DNA of 64,000 nt from Streptomyces sp. SirexAA-E (lineage in GTDB: Bacteria > Actinomycetota > Actinomycetes > Streptomycetales > Streptomycetaceae). The notes below the pieces were generated by a model, which did no database searches, was not told the DNA's origin, and worked only from the letters and a program-made list of their open reading frames with translations. The position numbers were made by a program, and so were the translations under genes. Shown piece after piece: positions 1-8,910 of this stretch (the first letter of the stretch is position 1; each line of letters starts with the position of its first letter). Location of the stretch: contig NC_015953.1 of assembly GCF_000177195.2 (NCBI RefSeq), forward strand, positions 4,092,001 to 4,156,000, written 5' to 3'.

Positions 1-1
1 G

Positions 2-1471
2 ATCGCCGCCGCCCTCCTGCTCCCCCTCGCCGCCTGCTCCTCCGGCGGCGACGAGGGGTCCGGCGACGGCGGGCGGCTGCGGGTCGTCATGGCCTTCCCG
101 CCCGCCCAGGCCATGTCCCCGTACGGCGACGACGCGGTGACCCTGAGCCGTCTCGCTGTCGTCGAGGGCCTCACCACCCTGGACGGGAACGGCGCGCCGC
201 AGCCCGCCCTCGCCACGTCCTGGAAGCGGGACAACGCCACCACCTGGACGTTCACGCTCCGCGACGCCGTCTTCCAGGACGGCGCGAAGGTCGACGCCGA
301 CGCCGTGGTCCGCTCCCTGACCGCCGCCGGCAAGGCGTCCCCGCTGCCCCGGGTGCTGTCGGACACCCGGCTGACGGCGACGGCCCAGGGCGCCGGCACC
401 GTACGGATCGTCACCGAGGACCCGGACCCGCTTCTGCCGCAGCGGCTCGCCAACCCCTCGCTCACCGTCCTGTCCGCCGGTGCCTACAAGGGCGGCAAGG
501 TGAACCCCGCCGGGCACGCCACCGGCCCGTTCACCCTGACCGACGTCAAGGGCGCGGTCGCCGCCACCCTGGAGCGCAACGCGGACTACTGGGGCGACGA
601 GGCGAAGGCCCCGGGCGTCGACGTCACCTTCGTCGCCGACGGCACCGCCCGCGCCAACGCCCTGCGGACGAACGCCGTGGACGTCGCCGAGTACGTGCCG
701 ATCGCCCAGGCGTCGCTGCTGGGCGACGGGTTCGTCCATGAGTTCCCCTCCGCCCGCACCAACGGCCTCTCGCTGAACACCCGGTACGGGGTCTTCGCCG
801 ACCCCGCCATGCGGGCCGCCGCCCGTGAGGCCATCGACTCCAAGGCCCTCGTCGACGGCGTCTACGAAGGCCGCGCCGACACCTCCCAGGGCCTCCTCGG
901 CCCCGGTGTCCCCTGGGCCGCCGAGGAGCGCACCGCGCCCACGGACCGGGCGAAGGCGGCCGGCCGGGGCGAGGTGGCCAGGACGAAGCAGATCGTCCTC
1001 GCCACCTACACCAACCGGCCCGAACTCCCCGAGGTCGCCACGATCGTCCAGCAGCAGCTGACGAAGCGCGGCTTCACCGTCAAGCAGGTCGTCCGCGACT
1101 ACGCGCAGCTGGAGGCCGACGCGCTCGCCGGGAAGTACGACGCGTTCATCCAGGCCCGCAACACCCTCCTGGACACCGCCGACCCGGTCTCCTACCTCGC
1201 CTCCGACTTCACCTGCGACGGCAGCTTCAACATCTCCCAGCTCTGCGACCCGCGCGTCGACGCCGCCATCGCCGAGGCGACCTCCCTGGCCGGGACCGAG
1301 GAGCGCCACCGGGCCGAGATGACCGCCGAGGCGGCCGTGCTCGGCGCCGACGCCCTCGTACCGCTCGTGCACGAACGGTTCGTCCAGGGCTACGACGGCG
1401 ACCGGGTCGAAGGCGTCGCGCTCGACCCGATGGAGCGCACCCTGATCACCGCCGACACGCACGTCGGCTGA
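2..1471 (+). CDS. ABC transporter substrate-binding lipoprotein (SBP_bac_5 type), 5' partial
   Basis: The reading frame is open from base 2, so the true start lies before the window. The first visible residues are a hydrophobic signal ending in the lipobox LAAC, followed by a Ser/Gly/Asp linker, so the mature protein is a membrane-anchored lipoprotein. The body has the family-5 (peptide/nickel/opine) pattern: LATSWKRDNATTWTFTLRD, FQDGAKVDADAV, ATGPFTL and NADYWGDEAKAPGV. The C-terminal ALVPLVHERF resembles the closing strand of nickel/opine binders. The permease gene follows 4 nt later, so the two are co-transcribed. Ligand is unknown; peptides, nickel or a metallophore complex are all possible. 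Confidence 0.85.
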   Translation: MAAALLLPLAACSSGGDEGSGDGGRLRVVMAFPPAQAMSPYGDDAVTLSRLAVVEGLTTLDGNGAPQPALATSWKRDNATTWTFTLRDAVFQDGAKVDADAVVRSLTAAGKASPLPRVLSDTRLTATAQGAGTVRIVTEDPDPLLPQRLANPSLTVLSAGAYKGGKVNPAGHATGPFTLTDVKGAVAATLERNADYWGDEAKAPGVDVTFVADGTARANALRTNAVDVAEYVPIAQASLLGDGFVHEFPSARTNGLSLNTRYGVFADPAMRAAAREAIDSKALVDGVYEGRADTSQGLLGPGVPWAAEERTAPTDRAKAAGRGEVARTKQIVLATYTNRPELPEVATIVQQQLTKRGFTVKQVVRDYAQLEADALAGKYDAFIQARNTLLDTADPVSYLASDFTCDGSFNISQLCDPRVDAAIAEATSLAGTEERHRAEMTAEAAVLGADALVPLVHERFVQGYDGDRVEGVALDPMERTLITADTHVG

Positions 1472-1475
1472 CCGG

Positions 1476-3188
1476 ATGCGGTACCTGGGGCGGCGGCTGG
1501 TCGTCCTCGCCGCCGTCGTCGCGGTCATCGGCCTGCTGCCGTGGCTGACCCGCACCGACCCGGCCCTGACGATCCTGCACGCCCGTTACGCGGACCGGCC
1601 GCCGACGCCCGCCGTCCTCGACGCGATCCGCGCCGAGACCGGGCTCGACGGCGGGCCGCCGCACGTGCTGGGCGCCTGGGCGGGCGGGCTGTTCCGGGGC
1701 GACCTGGGGGAGTCCTGGGTCTCCGGGCAACCCGTCGCCCCCGACGTGACGTCCGCGCTCGGCGTCTCCCTCTCCCTGATGGGCTGCTCGCTCGCCGTCG
1801 CCCTGATCCTCGCGTTCGTCCTCGCCGCGCCGACCCTGGGGCGGGGCGCCCGCCGCAGGCTCGCCACCACCCGGGCCGGGGTCGGCGCCGCCGTCCTCGC
1901 CGCGCTGCCGGAGTTCCTCCTCGCCGCCGTCCTGGCCACCCTCGTCGCCGTACAGCTGGGCTGGTTCCCCGCCCTGGGCTGGGGGAGGGCCGACCAGGCG
2001 GTCCTGCCCGCCCTGGCGATGGGGGTGCCGGCCGGAGCCCTGCTCGGGCGGCTGCTCGACGACGCCCTGCCCGGCGCCTTCGCCGAACCCTGGGCCCGCG
2101 CCGCCACCGCGAGCGGCATGCCGCCGCGCCGCATCGCGGCCCACGCCCTGCGCCGGACCGCCCCCGCCCTGCTGCCGCAGCTCGGCCTGGTCGTCGTCGG
2201 GCTCACCGGTGGCGCGGTCGCCGTCGAGACGCTGTACGCCGTCCCGGGGCTCGGCTCCACCGCGCTGGCCGCCGCCCTCGCCCATGACCTGCCCGTCCTC
2301 CAGGCGTGCGTCCTGCTGCTGCTCCTGCTGGGGCTCGCCGCGGGGCTGGCGGCCCGGCTCGGTTCCCGGGTCCTGCTCGGCCCCGCTCGTACGGCCGGGG
2401 CGCTGCCCGCGCTCGCCGCCCCGCCGTTGCCCGTACGCCGCGTGGTCACCGTCGCCGCCGTGGTCCTGGCCGCGCTCCTGGTCGCCGTCGCCGTCGCGGG
2501 CCTGCTGCGGGACCCCCTGTACGTCGACGCCGCCGCCCGCCTCGCCTCCCCGTCGCCGGCCCACCCCCTGGGCACCGACTCGCTGGGCCGCGACATCCTC
2601 GCCCGGCTGGGCCACGGCGCCGCCCGTACCGTCCTCACCGCGGTCGCCGTCAGTGCCGTCACCCTGCTCCTCGGCCTGGTCGTCGGGGCCCTCGGAGGCG
2701 GAGCGCTCACCGAGACGGCCAACGCCCTGCCCGCCGTCCTGGCCGGCCTCGTCGTCGCCGGTGTCCTCGGCCCCGGCCCCCTGGGCGCGGCGCTGGCCGT
2801 CGCCGCCGTCGCCTGGGCCCCGCTCGCCGCACACACCGCCGCGCTGTACGCCCAGGAGAAGGCCGCCCCGCACATCGCCGCGTCCCGCGCCCTCGGCGCC
2901 GGGCGGAGCCATCTGCTCCGCCGCCACCTGCTGCCGGGCGTCGTCCCGCCGGTGGTCCGCCACGCCGTCCTGCGGATCCCCGCGATCGCCCTGGCGCTCG
3001 CCTCGCTCGGCTTCCTCGGCCTCGGCACCCAGCCCCCGGCACCCGAGTGGGGCCGCATGCTCTCCGAGAACATGCCGTACGCCGAGCGGGCCCCCTGGGC
3101 CGTCCTCGCCCCCGCCGCCGCCCTGGCCGCCCTCGGCGCGCTCGCGGTGCTCGTCTCGGCGGCCGTACGCGCCAGGAGGCGGGCATGA
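1476..3188 (+). CDS. Fused DppB-DppC-type ABC transporter permease
   Basis: At 570 aa this is about twice the length of one oligopeptide/nickel permease. Residues about 1-285 look like the DppB half (long N-terminal loop, then helices) and about 300-570 like the DppC half. Each half carries an EAA-like loop: AAHALRRTAPALLP near residues 220-235 and SRALGAGRSHLLRRHLLPG near 470-490. The fusion lets one gene supply both membrane subunits. It sits 4 nt after the binding-protein gene and its stop overlaps the MFS start (ATGA). No ATPase gene is in the window; it may lie upstream or be supplied elsewhere. Confidence 0.85.
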   Translation: MRYLGRRLVVLAAVVAVIGLLPWLTRTDPALTILHARYADRPPTPAVLDAIRAETGLDGGPPHVLGAWAGGLFRGDLGESWVSGQPVAPDVTSALGVSLSLMGCSLAVALILAFVLAAPTLGRGARRRLATTRAGVGAAVLAALPEFLLAAVLATLVAVQLGWFPALGWGRADQAVLPALAMGVPAGALLGRLLDDALPGAFAEPWARAATASGMPPRRIAAHALRRTAPALLPQLGLVVVGLTGGAVAVETLYAVPGLGSTALAAALAHDLPVLQACVLLLLLLGLAAGLAARLGSRVLLGPARTAGALPALAAPPLPVRRVVTVAAVVLAALLVAVAVAGLLRDPLYVDAAARLASPSPAHPLGTDSLGRDILARLGHGAARTVLTAVAVSAVTLLLGLVVGALGGGALTETANALPAVLAGLVVAGVLGPGPLGAALAVAAVAWAPLAAHTAALYAQEKAAPHIAASRALGAGRSHLLRRHLLPGVVPPVVRHAVLRIPAIALALASLGFLGLGTQPPAPEWGRMLSENMPYAERAPWAVLAPAAALAALGALAVLVSAAVRARRRA

Positions 3189-3226
3189 CGGCCGGCCGTA
3201 CGCGCCAGGAGGCGGGCATGACGGCC
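3161..3226 (+). repeat. Perfect 33-bp tandem duplication carrying a ribosome binding site and start codon
   Basis: Bases 3161-3193 and 3194-3226 are identical. Each copy contains AGGAGG five bases before an ATG, so the MFS gene has two equally good translation starts (3185 and 3218), in frame because 33 is a multiple of three. The first copy also encodes the last residues and the stop of the permease. Confidence 0.95.
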
Positions 3227-4462
3227 TGGCGCACCGGGCCCCGGGGAGACGCGCCGGGCCTCACGGCGTACATCCGGCTGCTCACCGGCACGCAGTTCGC
3301 CTTCAACATCGGCTTCTACGCCGTCCTGCCCTACCTCGCCGCCCACCTCGGCGACGGGCTCGGCATGGCGGGCTGGCTCGTCGGGCTCGTCCTCGGGCTG
3401 CGGACCTTCAGCCAGCAGGGACTCTTCGTCGTCGGCGGCGCCCTCACCGACCGCTACGGCCCCCGCCCGGTCGTCCTGGCCGGGTGCGTGCTGCGCATCG
3501 CCGGGTTCTGCTGGCTCGCCCAGGCCGGCTCCACCGCCACCGTCATCGGCGCCGTCCTGCTCATCGGCTTCGCCGCCGCCCTGTTCTCGCCCGCCGTCGA
3601 GTCCGAGACCGCCCGGGCCGCCGTCGCCCACGAGCGCGCCACTGGGGCACCGCGCGCCCGGGTGCTCGCCGTGTTCTCCGCCGCCGGACAGGCCGGTGCG
3701 TTCCTCGGTCCGCTGCTCGGCACCCTGCTCCTCCTCCTGGGAGGCGGTTTCCGAGCCGCCTGCCTGGCCGGAGCCGTCGTGTTCGTCGGCGTACTGGCCG
3801 GACACGCCCGGCTGATGCCGCACCGGCCGCGCACCGTCCGCGAGCCCGGCGGGCGCGCGGTGTTCTCCCGCGAGGTCTTCGCCAACCGGCCCTTCCTGCT
3901 GCTCTGCCTCGCCTACAGCACCTACCTCGTCTCCTACAACCAGCTCTATCTGGCGCTGCCCGCCGAGGTGGAGCGCGCCACCGGGTCGCAGAACGCGCTG
4001 GGCGTCCTCTTCGCGCTCTCCTCCCTGCTCGTCGTCGCCGCCCAGCTGCCCCTCACCCGCTGGTCCGCCCACCGGATCGCCCCCAGGACCGCGCTCGTGG
4101 CGGGACTGGCCGTCGTCGCGGCGGGCTTCGCGGCCGTCCCCCTGGTCCCGGACGGGCCCGCCGGCCTGCTCCCCGGGGCCACGCTCGTCGTGCTGCTCAC
4201 CCTCGGGCAGATGCTGCTGGTCCCGGCCGCGCGGGGGCTCGTACCGGACCTCGTCGAGGACCACCGCCTGGGCCTGGCCACCGGCGCCCTGTCCTCGGTC
4301 TCCGGACTGGCCGTCCTGCTGGGCAGCGCCGCCTCCGGGACGCTCCTGGACGCCCCGGGGCCCGTCCTGTGGACGGTGCTCGCCGCGGTGCCGCTGGCCG
4401 GCTCCGGTCTCGCACTCGCCCTGCCCGGGCGTACGCCGGTGCGCCCGGAGGCCGGAATCTGA
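3185..4462 (+). CDS. MFS exporter, MdtH-like
   Basis: A 12-helix major facilitator of 425 aa from ATG 3185, or 414 aa from ATG 3218. The segment GLRTFSQQGLFVVGGALTDR matches the characteristic loop 2-3 region of the MdtH drug-exporter group, including the RYGPRP turn. The first ATG overlaps the permease stop, implying translational coupling; the second sits in a duplicated copy of the same RBS and start, which would drop an 11-residue extension (MTAGRTRQEAG). Coupling of an exporter to a family-5 importer suggests that both handle related small molecules, for example export of a chelator and import of its metal complex. Substrate not determined. Confidence 0.8.
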   Translation: MTAGRTRQEAGMTAWRTGPRGDAPGLTAYIRLLTGTQFAFNIGFYAVLPYLAAHLGDGLGMAGWLVGLVLGLRTFSQQGLFVVGGALTDRYGPRPVVLAGCVLRIAGFCWLAQAGSTATVIGAVLLIGFAAALFSPAVESETARAAVAHERATGAPRARVLAVFSAAGQAGAFLGPLLGTLLLLLGGGFRAACLAGAVVFVGVLAGHARLMPHRPRTVREPGGRAVFSREVFANRPFLLLCLAYSTYLVSYNQLYLALPAEVERATGSQNALGVLFALSSLLVVAAQLPLTRWSAHRIAPRTALVAGLAVVAAGFAAVPLVPDGPAGLLPGATLVVLLTLGQMLLVPAARGLVPDLVEDHRLGLATGALSSVSGLAVLLGSAASGTLLDAPGPVLWTVLAAVPLAGSGLALALPGRTPVRPEAGI

Positions 4463-4570
4463 CCCTTGGTCCCGGCTTCCGGCCCGGGCCGGGGCGGAGG
4501 CGGACCGCGGCACGTGAGCGGCGCCACGAGGATTTTCCCCAGGGGGCTCTGGGCACTGGTGCGGGCCCAC

Positions 4571-4576
4571 TACCCT
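4571..4576 (+). promoter_or_regulatory. -10 box of a leaderless cysS promoter
   Basis: TACCCT lies exactly 6 nt before the GTG at 4583, so transcription is expected to begin at the start codon. No Shine-Dalgarno sequence is needed. No clear -35 box was identified. Confidence 0.5.
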
Positions 4577-4582
4577 TGAGGG

Positions 4583-5980
4583 GTGACTATTCGCCTGTAC
4601 GACACCAACGCCCGGCAGATCCGTGACTTCGTCCCGCTCACAGCGGGCTGTGTCTCGATCTACCTCTGTGGCGCGACCGTCCAGGCAGCCCCGCACATCG
4701 GGCACATCCGGTCCGGGCTGAACTTCGACATCATGCGCCGCTGGTTCGCCTACCGCGGCTACGACGTGACGTTCATCCGGAATGTCACCGACATCGACGA
4801 CAAGATCATCAAGAAGTCGGCGGAGCAGAACCGCCCGTGGTGGTCCATCGGCTACGAGAACGAGCGCGCCTTCAACGACGGCTACGACGCCCTCGGCTGC
4901 CTCCCGCCCACCTACGAACCGCGCGCCACCGGCCACATCACCGAGATGGTCGAGATGATGCGCGGCCTCATCGAGCGCGGCCACGCCTACGAGGCGGACG
5001 GCAACGTCTACTTCGACGTGCGCTCGTACGAGGGATACCTGGAGCTCTCCAACCAGGACCTGGACGACCTGCGCCAGCCCTCCGGCGAGGGCGAGACCGG
5101 CAAGCGCGATCCCCGCGACTTCGCGATGTGGAAGGCCGCCAAGCCCGGGGAGCCCAGCTGGGAGACGCCCTGGGGCCGCGGCCGGCCCGGCTGGCACCTG
5201 GAGTGCTCGGCGATGGCCCACAAGTACCTGGGCAGCGCCTTCGACATCCACGGCGGCGGCATCGACCTGATCTTCCCGCACCACGAGAACGAGATCGCCC
5301 AGGCCAAGGCCTTCGGCGACGAGTTCGCGAAGTACTGGGTGCACAACGGCTGGGTCACCATGTCCGGCGAGAAGATGTCGAAGTCCCTCGGCAACTCCGT
5401 CCTCGTCAGCGAGATGGTCAAGCGCTGGCGTCCCATCGTGCTGCGCTACTACCTCGGCACCCCGCACTACCGGTCCATGATCGAGTACAGCGAGGAGGCG
5501 CTGCGCGAGGCCGAGTCCGCGTTCGCGCGGATCGAGGGCTTCGTCCAGCGGGTCACCGAGATGGCCGGGGGCGAGGTCGCCCCCGCTGCCGAGGTGCCGC
5601 CGGCGTTCGCCGAGGCCATGGACGACGACCTGGGCGTCCCGCAGGCGCTGGCCGTCGTCCACACCACGGTCAGGCAGGGCAATTCCGCCCTCGCGGCCGA
5701 CGACAAGGAAGCGGCCGTCGCCCGTCTCGCCGAGGTCCGTGCCATGCTCGGTGTCCTGGGCCTCGACCCGCTCGACGCACACTGGGTGAGCGAGACCGAG
5801 GGCGAGGACCTGCACGGTGTCGTGGACACCCTCGTACGCCTCGTCCTGGACCAGCGCCAGGCGGCACGCGACCGCAAGGACTGGCCCGCGGCCGACGCCA
5901 TCCGGGACCGGCTGAGCCAGGCGGGCCTCGTCATCGAGGACAGCTCCGGCGGACCCCGGTGGACCCTCGGCCCGCGCTGA
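4583..5980 (+). CDS. cysS: Cysteine--tRNA ligase
   Basis: Class I aminoacyl-tRNA synthetase charging tRNA-Cys in the cytoplasm. The 465-aa length is normal. The HIGH motif appears as PHIGHIRSG near residues 37-45, with the zinc ligand Cys29 just before it; further zinc-site motifs are WHLECSAMA and FPHHENEIAQ, and KMSKS is present as GEKMSKSLGNS near residue 264. It is not the related mycothiol ligase MshC, which is shorter and differs around the HIGH motif. GTG 4583 is chosen because the protein then begins at the family N-terminus and the codon sits 6 nt after a -10 box. rlmB follows after a terminator. Confidence 0.97.
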   Translation: MTIRLYDTNARQIRDFVPLTAGCVSIYLCGATVQAAPHIGHIRSGLNFDIMRRWFAYRGYDVTFIRNVTDIDDKIIKKSAEQNRPWWSIGYENERAFNDGYDALGCLPPTYEPRATGHITEMVEMMRGLIERGHAYEADGNVYFDVRSYEGYLELSNQDLDDLRQPSGEGETGKRDPRDFAMWKAAKPGEPSWETPWGRGRPGWHLECSAMAHKYLGSAFDIHGGGIDLIFPHHENEIAQAKAFGDEFAKYWVHNGWVTMSGEKMSKSLGNSVLVSEMVKRWRPIVLRYYLGTPHYRSMIEYSEEALREAESAFARIEGFVQRVTEMAGGEVAPAAEVPPAFAEAMDDDLGVPQALAVVHTTVRQGNSALAADDKEAAVARLAEVRAMLGVLGLDPLDAHWVSETEGEDLHGVVDTLVRLVLDQRQAARDRKDWPAADAIRDRLSQAGLVIEDSSGGPRWTLGPR

Positions 5981-6014
5981 GGCACCCGCCGCACCCTGCG
6001 TGAACAGCGCACAT

Positions 6015-6040
6015 GTGCCGCCCGGCCGTCCGGGCGGCAC
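6015..6040 (+). terminator. Hairpin terminator after cysS
   Basis: Perfect 11-bp arms GTGCCGCCCGG / CCGGGCGGCAC with a 4-nt loop, 35 nt after the cysS stop, followed by ACTTTC. Confidence 0.75.
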
Positions 6041-6086
6041 ACTTTCACTCGACGACGTTTTTCTGAAGCAACGAAACAGGTAGGTC

Positions 6087-7043
6087 ATGGCCGGGAACAG
6101 CCAGCGCAGGAACCGCCGCACGTCCAACAAGAAGGGCATGCAGGTCGGCAGCGGTGGTCAGCGACGCCGTGGTCTCGAAGGCAAGGGACCGACGCCGCCC
6201 GCCTCCGCCCGCAAGGGACACAAGAAGAACCGGGTGGCGAACGCCCAGGCCCGGCAGGCCGCCGCCCGCCGCCCCGCGCCCCGCCGCGGTGGTGCCAAGG
6301 GCACCTCGGAGATGGTCGTCGGCCGCAACCCGGTCTACGAGGCCCTGCGCGACGGGGTCCCCGCGACCACCCTCTACGTCCAGCAGTACATCGACAACGA
6401 CGAGCGGGTCCGTGAGTGCCTCCAGCTCGCCGGCGAGCGCGGCAACATCAACCTGATGGAGGCCCCGCGCCCCGAGCTGGACCGGATGACCAAGGGCCTG
6501 AACCACCAGGGCCTCGTCCTCCAGGTCCCGCCGTACGAGTACGCGCACCCCGAGGACCTCACCGCCGCCGCGTACGACAACGACGAGGAGCCGCTCATCG
6601 TCGCCCTCGACGGTGTCACCGACCCGCGCAACCTCGGCGCGATCGTCCGCTCCGTCTCCGCCTTCGGCGGTCACGGCGTCGTCGTCCCCGAGCGCCGTGC
6701 CGCCGGGATGACGGCCGGGGCGTGGAAGTCCTCGGCCGGCACCGCCGCCCGCACGCCGGTCTCCCGGGTCACCAACCTGACCCGGGCCCTGGAGGGCTAC
6801 CAGAAGGCGGGCCTCACCGTCGTCGGCCTCGCCGCCGACGGCGAGCACACGGTCGAGGACCTGGAGCAGCTCTCGGGCCCGGTCGTCATCGTCATCGGAA
6901 GCGAGGGCAAGGGCCTCGGCCGCCTCGTCGGCGAGACCTGCGACTACCGCGTCCGGATCTCCATGCCGGGTGGCGCCGAGTCCCTGAACGCCGGGGTCGC
7001 CGCCGGCATCGTCCTGTACGAGGTGGCGCGCCGCCGCGCCTGA
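6087..7043 (+). CDS. rlmB: 23S rRNA (guanosine-2'-O-)-methyltransferase, RlmB family
   Basis: SpoU/TrmH-family SAM-dependent methyltransferase of 318 aa. The first 70 residues are strongly basic (KKG, RRNRRTSNK), as in actinobacterial RlmB. The substrate-binding domain begins near residue 75 (VVGRNPVYEAL). The knotted SPOUT domain carries the three family motifs: DGVTDPRNLGAIVRS (residues about 174-188), VIVIGSEGKGLG (about 268-279) and ISMPGGAESLNAGVAAGI (about 290-307). The likely target is the 2'-OH of a 23S rRNA guanosine (G2251 in E. coli numbering). The start at ATG 6087 has GGTAGG upstream. Confidence 0.93.
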   Translation: MAGNSQRRNRRTSNKKGMQVGSGGQRRRGLEGKGPTPPASARKGHKKNRVANAQARQAAARRPAPRRGGAKGTSEMVVGRNPVYEALRDGVPATTLYVQQYIDNDERVRECLQLAGERGNINLMEAPRPELDRMTKGLNHQGLVLQVPPYEYAHPEDLTAAAYDNDEEPLIVALDGVTDPRNLGAIVRSVSAFGGHGVVVPERRAAGMTAGAWKSSAGTAARTPVSRVTNLTRALEGYQKAGLTVVGLAADGEHTVEDLEQLSGPVVIVIGSEGKGLGRLVGETCDYRVRISMPGGAESLNAGVAAGIVLYEVARRRA

Positions 7044-7045
7044 GT

Positions 7046-7099
7046 GCGCACACACGGTCGGCCCGGGGGCGTGCGGCTCCCGGGCCGATCCGTGTGCGC
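7046..7099 (+). terminator. Long hairpin terminator after rlmB
   Basis: GCGCACACACGG pairs with CCGTGTGCGC and an inner GGCCCGGG pairs with CCCGGGCC, giving a long stem starting 3 nt after the rlmB stop. Confidence 0.75.
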
Positions 7100-7202
7100 G
7101 CCGTCCGCGCGCCCTCTCGGGGCCGGACCAGGGGCGATACACGGGCGAGGTGGGACGAAGCGGCAGCCCGTCACGGGCTGTTGACGGGTCTCGGACACTT
7201 CC

Positions 7203-7233
7203 GACGTGTCAAGCAGTGTCCTAACGACACGTC
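7203..7233. promoter_or_regulatory. Inverted repeat upstream of the DoxX gene
   Basis: GACGTGTC (7203-7210) and GACACGTC (7226-7233) are perfect 8-bp inverted arms 15 nt apart, ending 10 bp before the ATG at 7244. The position fits an operator over the promoter or start. The regulator is unknown. Confidence 0.45.
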
Positions 7234-7243
7234 ACTCGGTTAG

Positions 7244-8863
7244 ATGAGTGTGGACACCAGAACGCCTCGGTTCGACGACCAACCCGCCCTGAGCATGACG
7301 AAGGTGGACAGTGACCCCGCCCAGGTCATCGTCAACCACGCCAGCTTCCGGGTGCAGCTCGCCCCGGGCCAGCGCACACGTCTGCGCCCCGTGGCCCCCG
7401 CCGGACCGGTCCGGATCCCCGCCATGAGCGGGGCGCCCGGCCGCAGGCGGGCCCCGGTCGTCTGGAGCGGCAGGTCCGCGCCGGGCGACCCCGGGGCGAC
7501 CGGACTCCTCCAAGCCGTACGGAACTCCACCGCGGGGCGCCTGGACACCGCGCCCGCCGACGGTTTCGGCGCGGATCACGGCGACTCCCAGGTCGGCGCG
7601 ACCCAGGTCATCCCGCTCCTGGAGGAGACCCAGCCCAACCCCGTACTCGTCGCGCCCCATCAACCGGGCGGCGGCCGTACCGGGCCGCTGCTGCCACCGA
7701 TGCGGCGGGCCGTCGGCGCCTACGACAGCGTCGAGCCGGCCGTCTCCGGCTCCGGCGAGCCGCCGTACGACGAGGACCCCGAGGACGAGGTCACCGTCGG
7801 GGACCGCCGCCAGACCGGCGACACCGTCCGGCACGCGTACTACCCCGGGCGCCGGATGAACCTCGGTGTCGTCCTGCTCCCGCTGCGCGTCCTCATCGGC
7901 TTCATCTCGATCTACGCCGGCATGGGCAAGCTCTGCGACCCCGTCTACTTCGACGACGGCGACCGAGGCTCCATGGTGAGGTGGCTGACGTCCCTGCACC
8001 CCTGGTCCGTCGCCGAACCCGTCCGTGACTTCGCGTTGACGCACCCCGTGGGCACCGGACTCTCCGTCGCCTTCCTCCAAGTCGTCGTCGGCGTCCTGAC
8101 CGTCCTCGGCCTCTGGCAGCGGATCGCGGCCGCCTTCGGGCTGCTGCTCGCCGCCGCGCTCCTCGTCGCGGTCAGCTGGCGCAGCGGCGCCGCCTACGAC
8201 GCCTCCGACATCATCTTCCTGGCGGCCTGGAGCCCTCTGGTCATCGCCGGGGCCCCGGTCTACTCCCTGGACGGGCGCCTCGCCGGTGAGGCCTGGCGCA
8301 CGCTCGGCCCGCGGTCGGCGATCTGGGACCTCCGCCGCCGGGTGCTGCGCCGCGGTGCGGCGGTCGCCACGGTCGTCGTCGGGCTGACCCTGCTGGTCGG
8401 CTCGATGCTCGGCGGGGCGGTCCGCTCCACCGAGGTCGTCACCGTGCCCGGCCCCAACGGCAACCCGACCAACCAACTGCCCGGCTCGCCGCTGCCCGAC
8501 GAGACCACCGGGAAGCGCGAGAAGCCCTCCCGGTCGCCGGAGCAGCGGCGCCCCGAGGTCACGCCTTCCACGGCTCCCACGACCCCGTCCGCCGACGCCT
8601 CCACACCGGGGACCGGCTCCGCACCGGAGTCCGGCCGGACCGCCGGGGCGAGCACCGGGCAGCCCAGCCAGACCCAGGGCACCGGTCAGGAGCCGCCGCA
8701 GGAGACCACCCCGCAGGAGCCCCCGGCCGGCAGCGCGGGCCCGACCTCCTCGGGCGGCACCAGCTCCGGTGGCAGCGGCGGCGGTTCCGACGACGGGGGC
8801 GACCCGGAGGAGGGCTCCACGGGCGGCGCCGGCCAGAACCCCATCGGCGGCCTGCTCGGCTGA
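7244..8863 (+). CDS. DoxX family membrane protein with long disordered ends
   Basis: A 539-aa protein. Residues 1-204 are hydrophilic and low-complexity; from MNLGVVLLPLRVLIGF (residue 205) to about 330 there is a DoxX-type bundle of four helices including IYAGMGKLCDP. A further hydrophobic helix at about 366-390 (VATVVVGLTLLVGSMLGG) is followed by a 150-residue tail rich in Pro, Ser, Thr, Gly and Gln. DoxX proteins are linked to thiol/redox membrane complexes in mycobacteria, but this one has no obvious partner here, so the role is open. The start ATG 7244 has no strong ribosome binding site. Confidence 0.8.
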   Translation: MSVDTRTPRFDDQPALSMTKVDSDPAQVIVNHASFRVQLAPGQRTRLRPVAPAGPVRIPAMSGAPGRRRAPVVWSGRSAPGDPGATGLLQAVRNSTAGRLDTAPADGFGADHGDSQVGATQVIPLLEETQPNPVLVAPHQPGGGRTGPLLPPMRRAVGAYDSVEPAVSGSGEPPYDEDPEDEVTVGDRRQTGDTVRHAYYPGRRMNLGVVLLPLRVLIGFISIYAGMGKLCDPVYFDDGDRGSMVRWLTSLHPWSVAEPVRDFALTHPVGTGLSVAFLQVVVGVLTVLGLWQRIAAAFGLLLAAALLVAVSWRSGAAYDASDIIFLAAWSPLVIAGAPVYSLDGRLAGEAWRTLGPRSAIWDLRRRVLRRGAAVATVVVGLTLLVGSMLGGAVRSTEVVTVPGPNGNPTNQLPGSPLPDETTGKREKPSRSPEQRRPEVTPSTAPTTPSADASTPGTGSAPESGRTAGASTGQPSQTQGTGQEPPQETTPQEPPAGSAGPTSSGGTSSGGSGGGSDDGGDPEEGSTGGAGQNPIGGLLG

Positions 8864-8868
8864 TCCCC

Positions 8869-8906
8869 GGCCTGTACGGGCCGCACCGGCCTGTACGCGC
8901 CGCACC
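8869..8906 (+). repeat. 19-bp tandem repeat (two copies, one mismatch)
   Basis: GGCCTGTACGGGCCGCACC is followed directly by GGCCTGTACGCGCCGCACC, just downstream of the DoxX stop. Confidence 0.9.
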
Positions 8907-8910
8907 GCAT

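Noticed and set aside
4583..5980. Possibility that cysS is the mycothiol ligase mshC
   Set aside because: Length and the region around HIGH and KMSKS fit a full cysteinyl-tRNA synthetase with its anticodon-binding end.
1586..6139. A 1517-codon open frame on the minus strand across the permease, MFS and cysS genes
   Set aside because: It is antisense to well-supported genes, has no domain, and reflects the scarcity of stop codons in GC-rich DNA.
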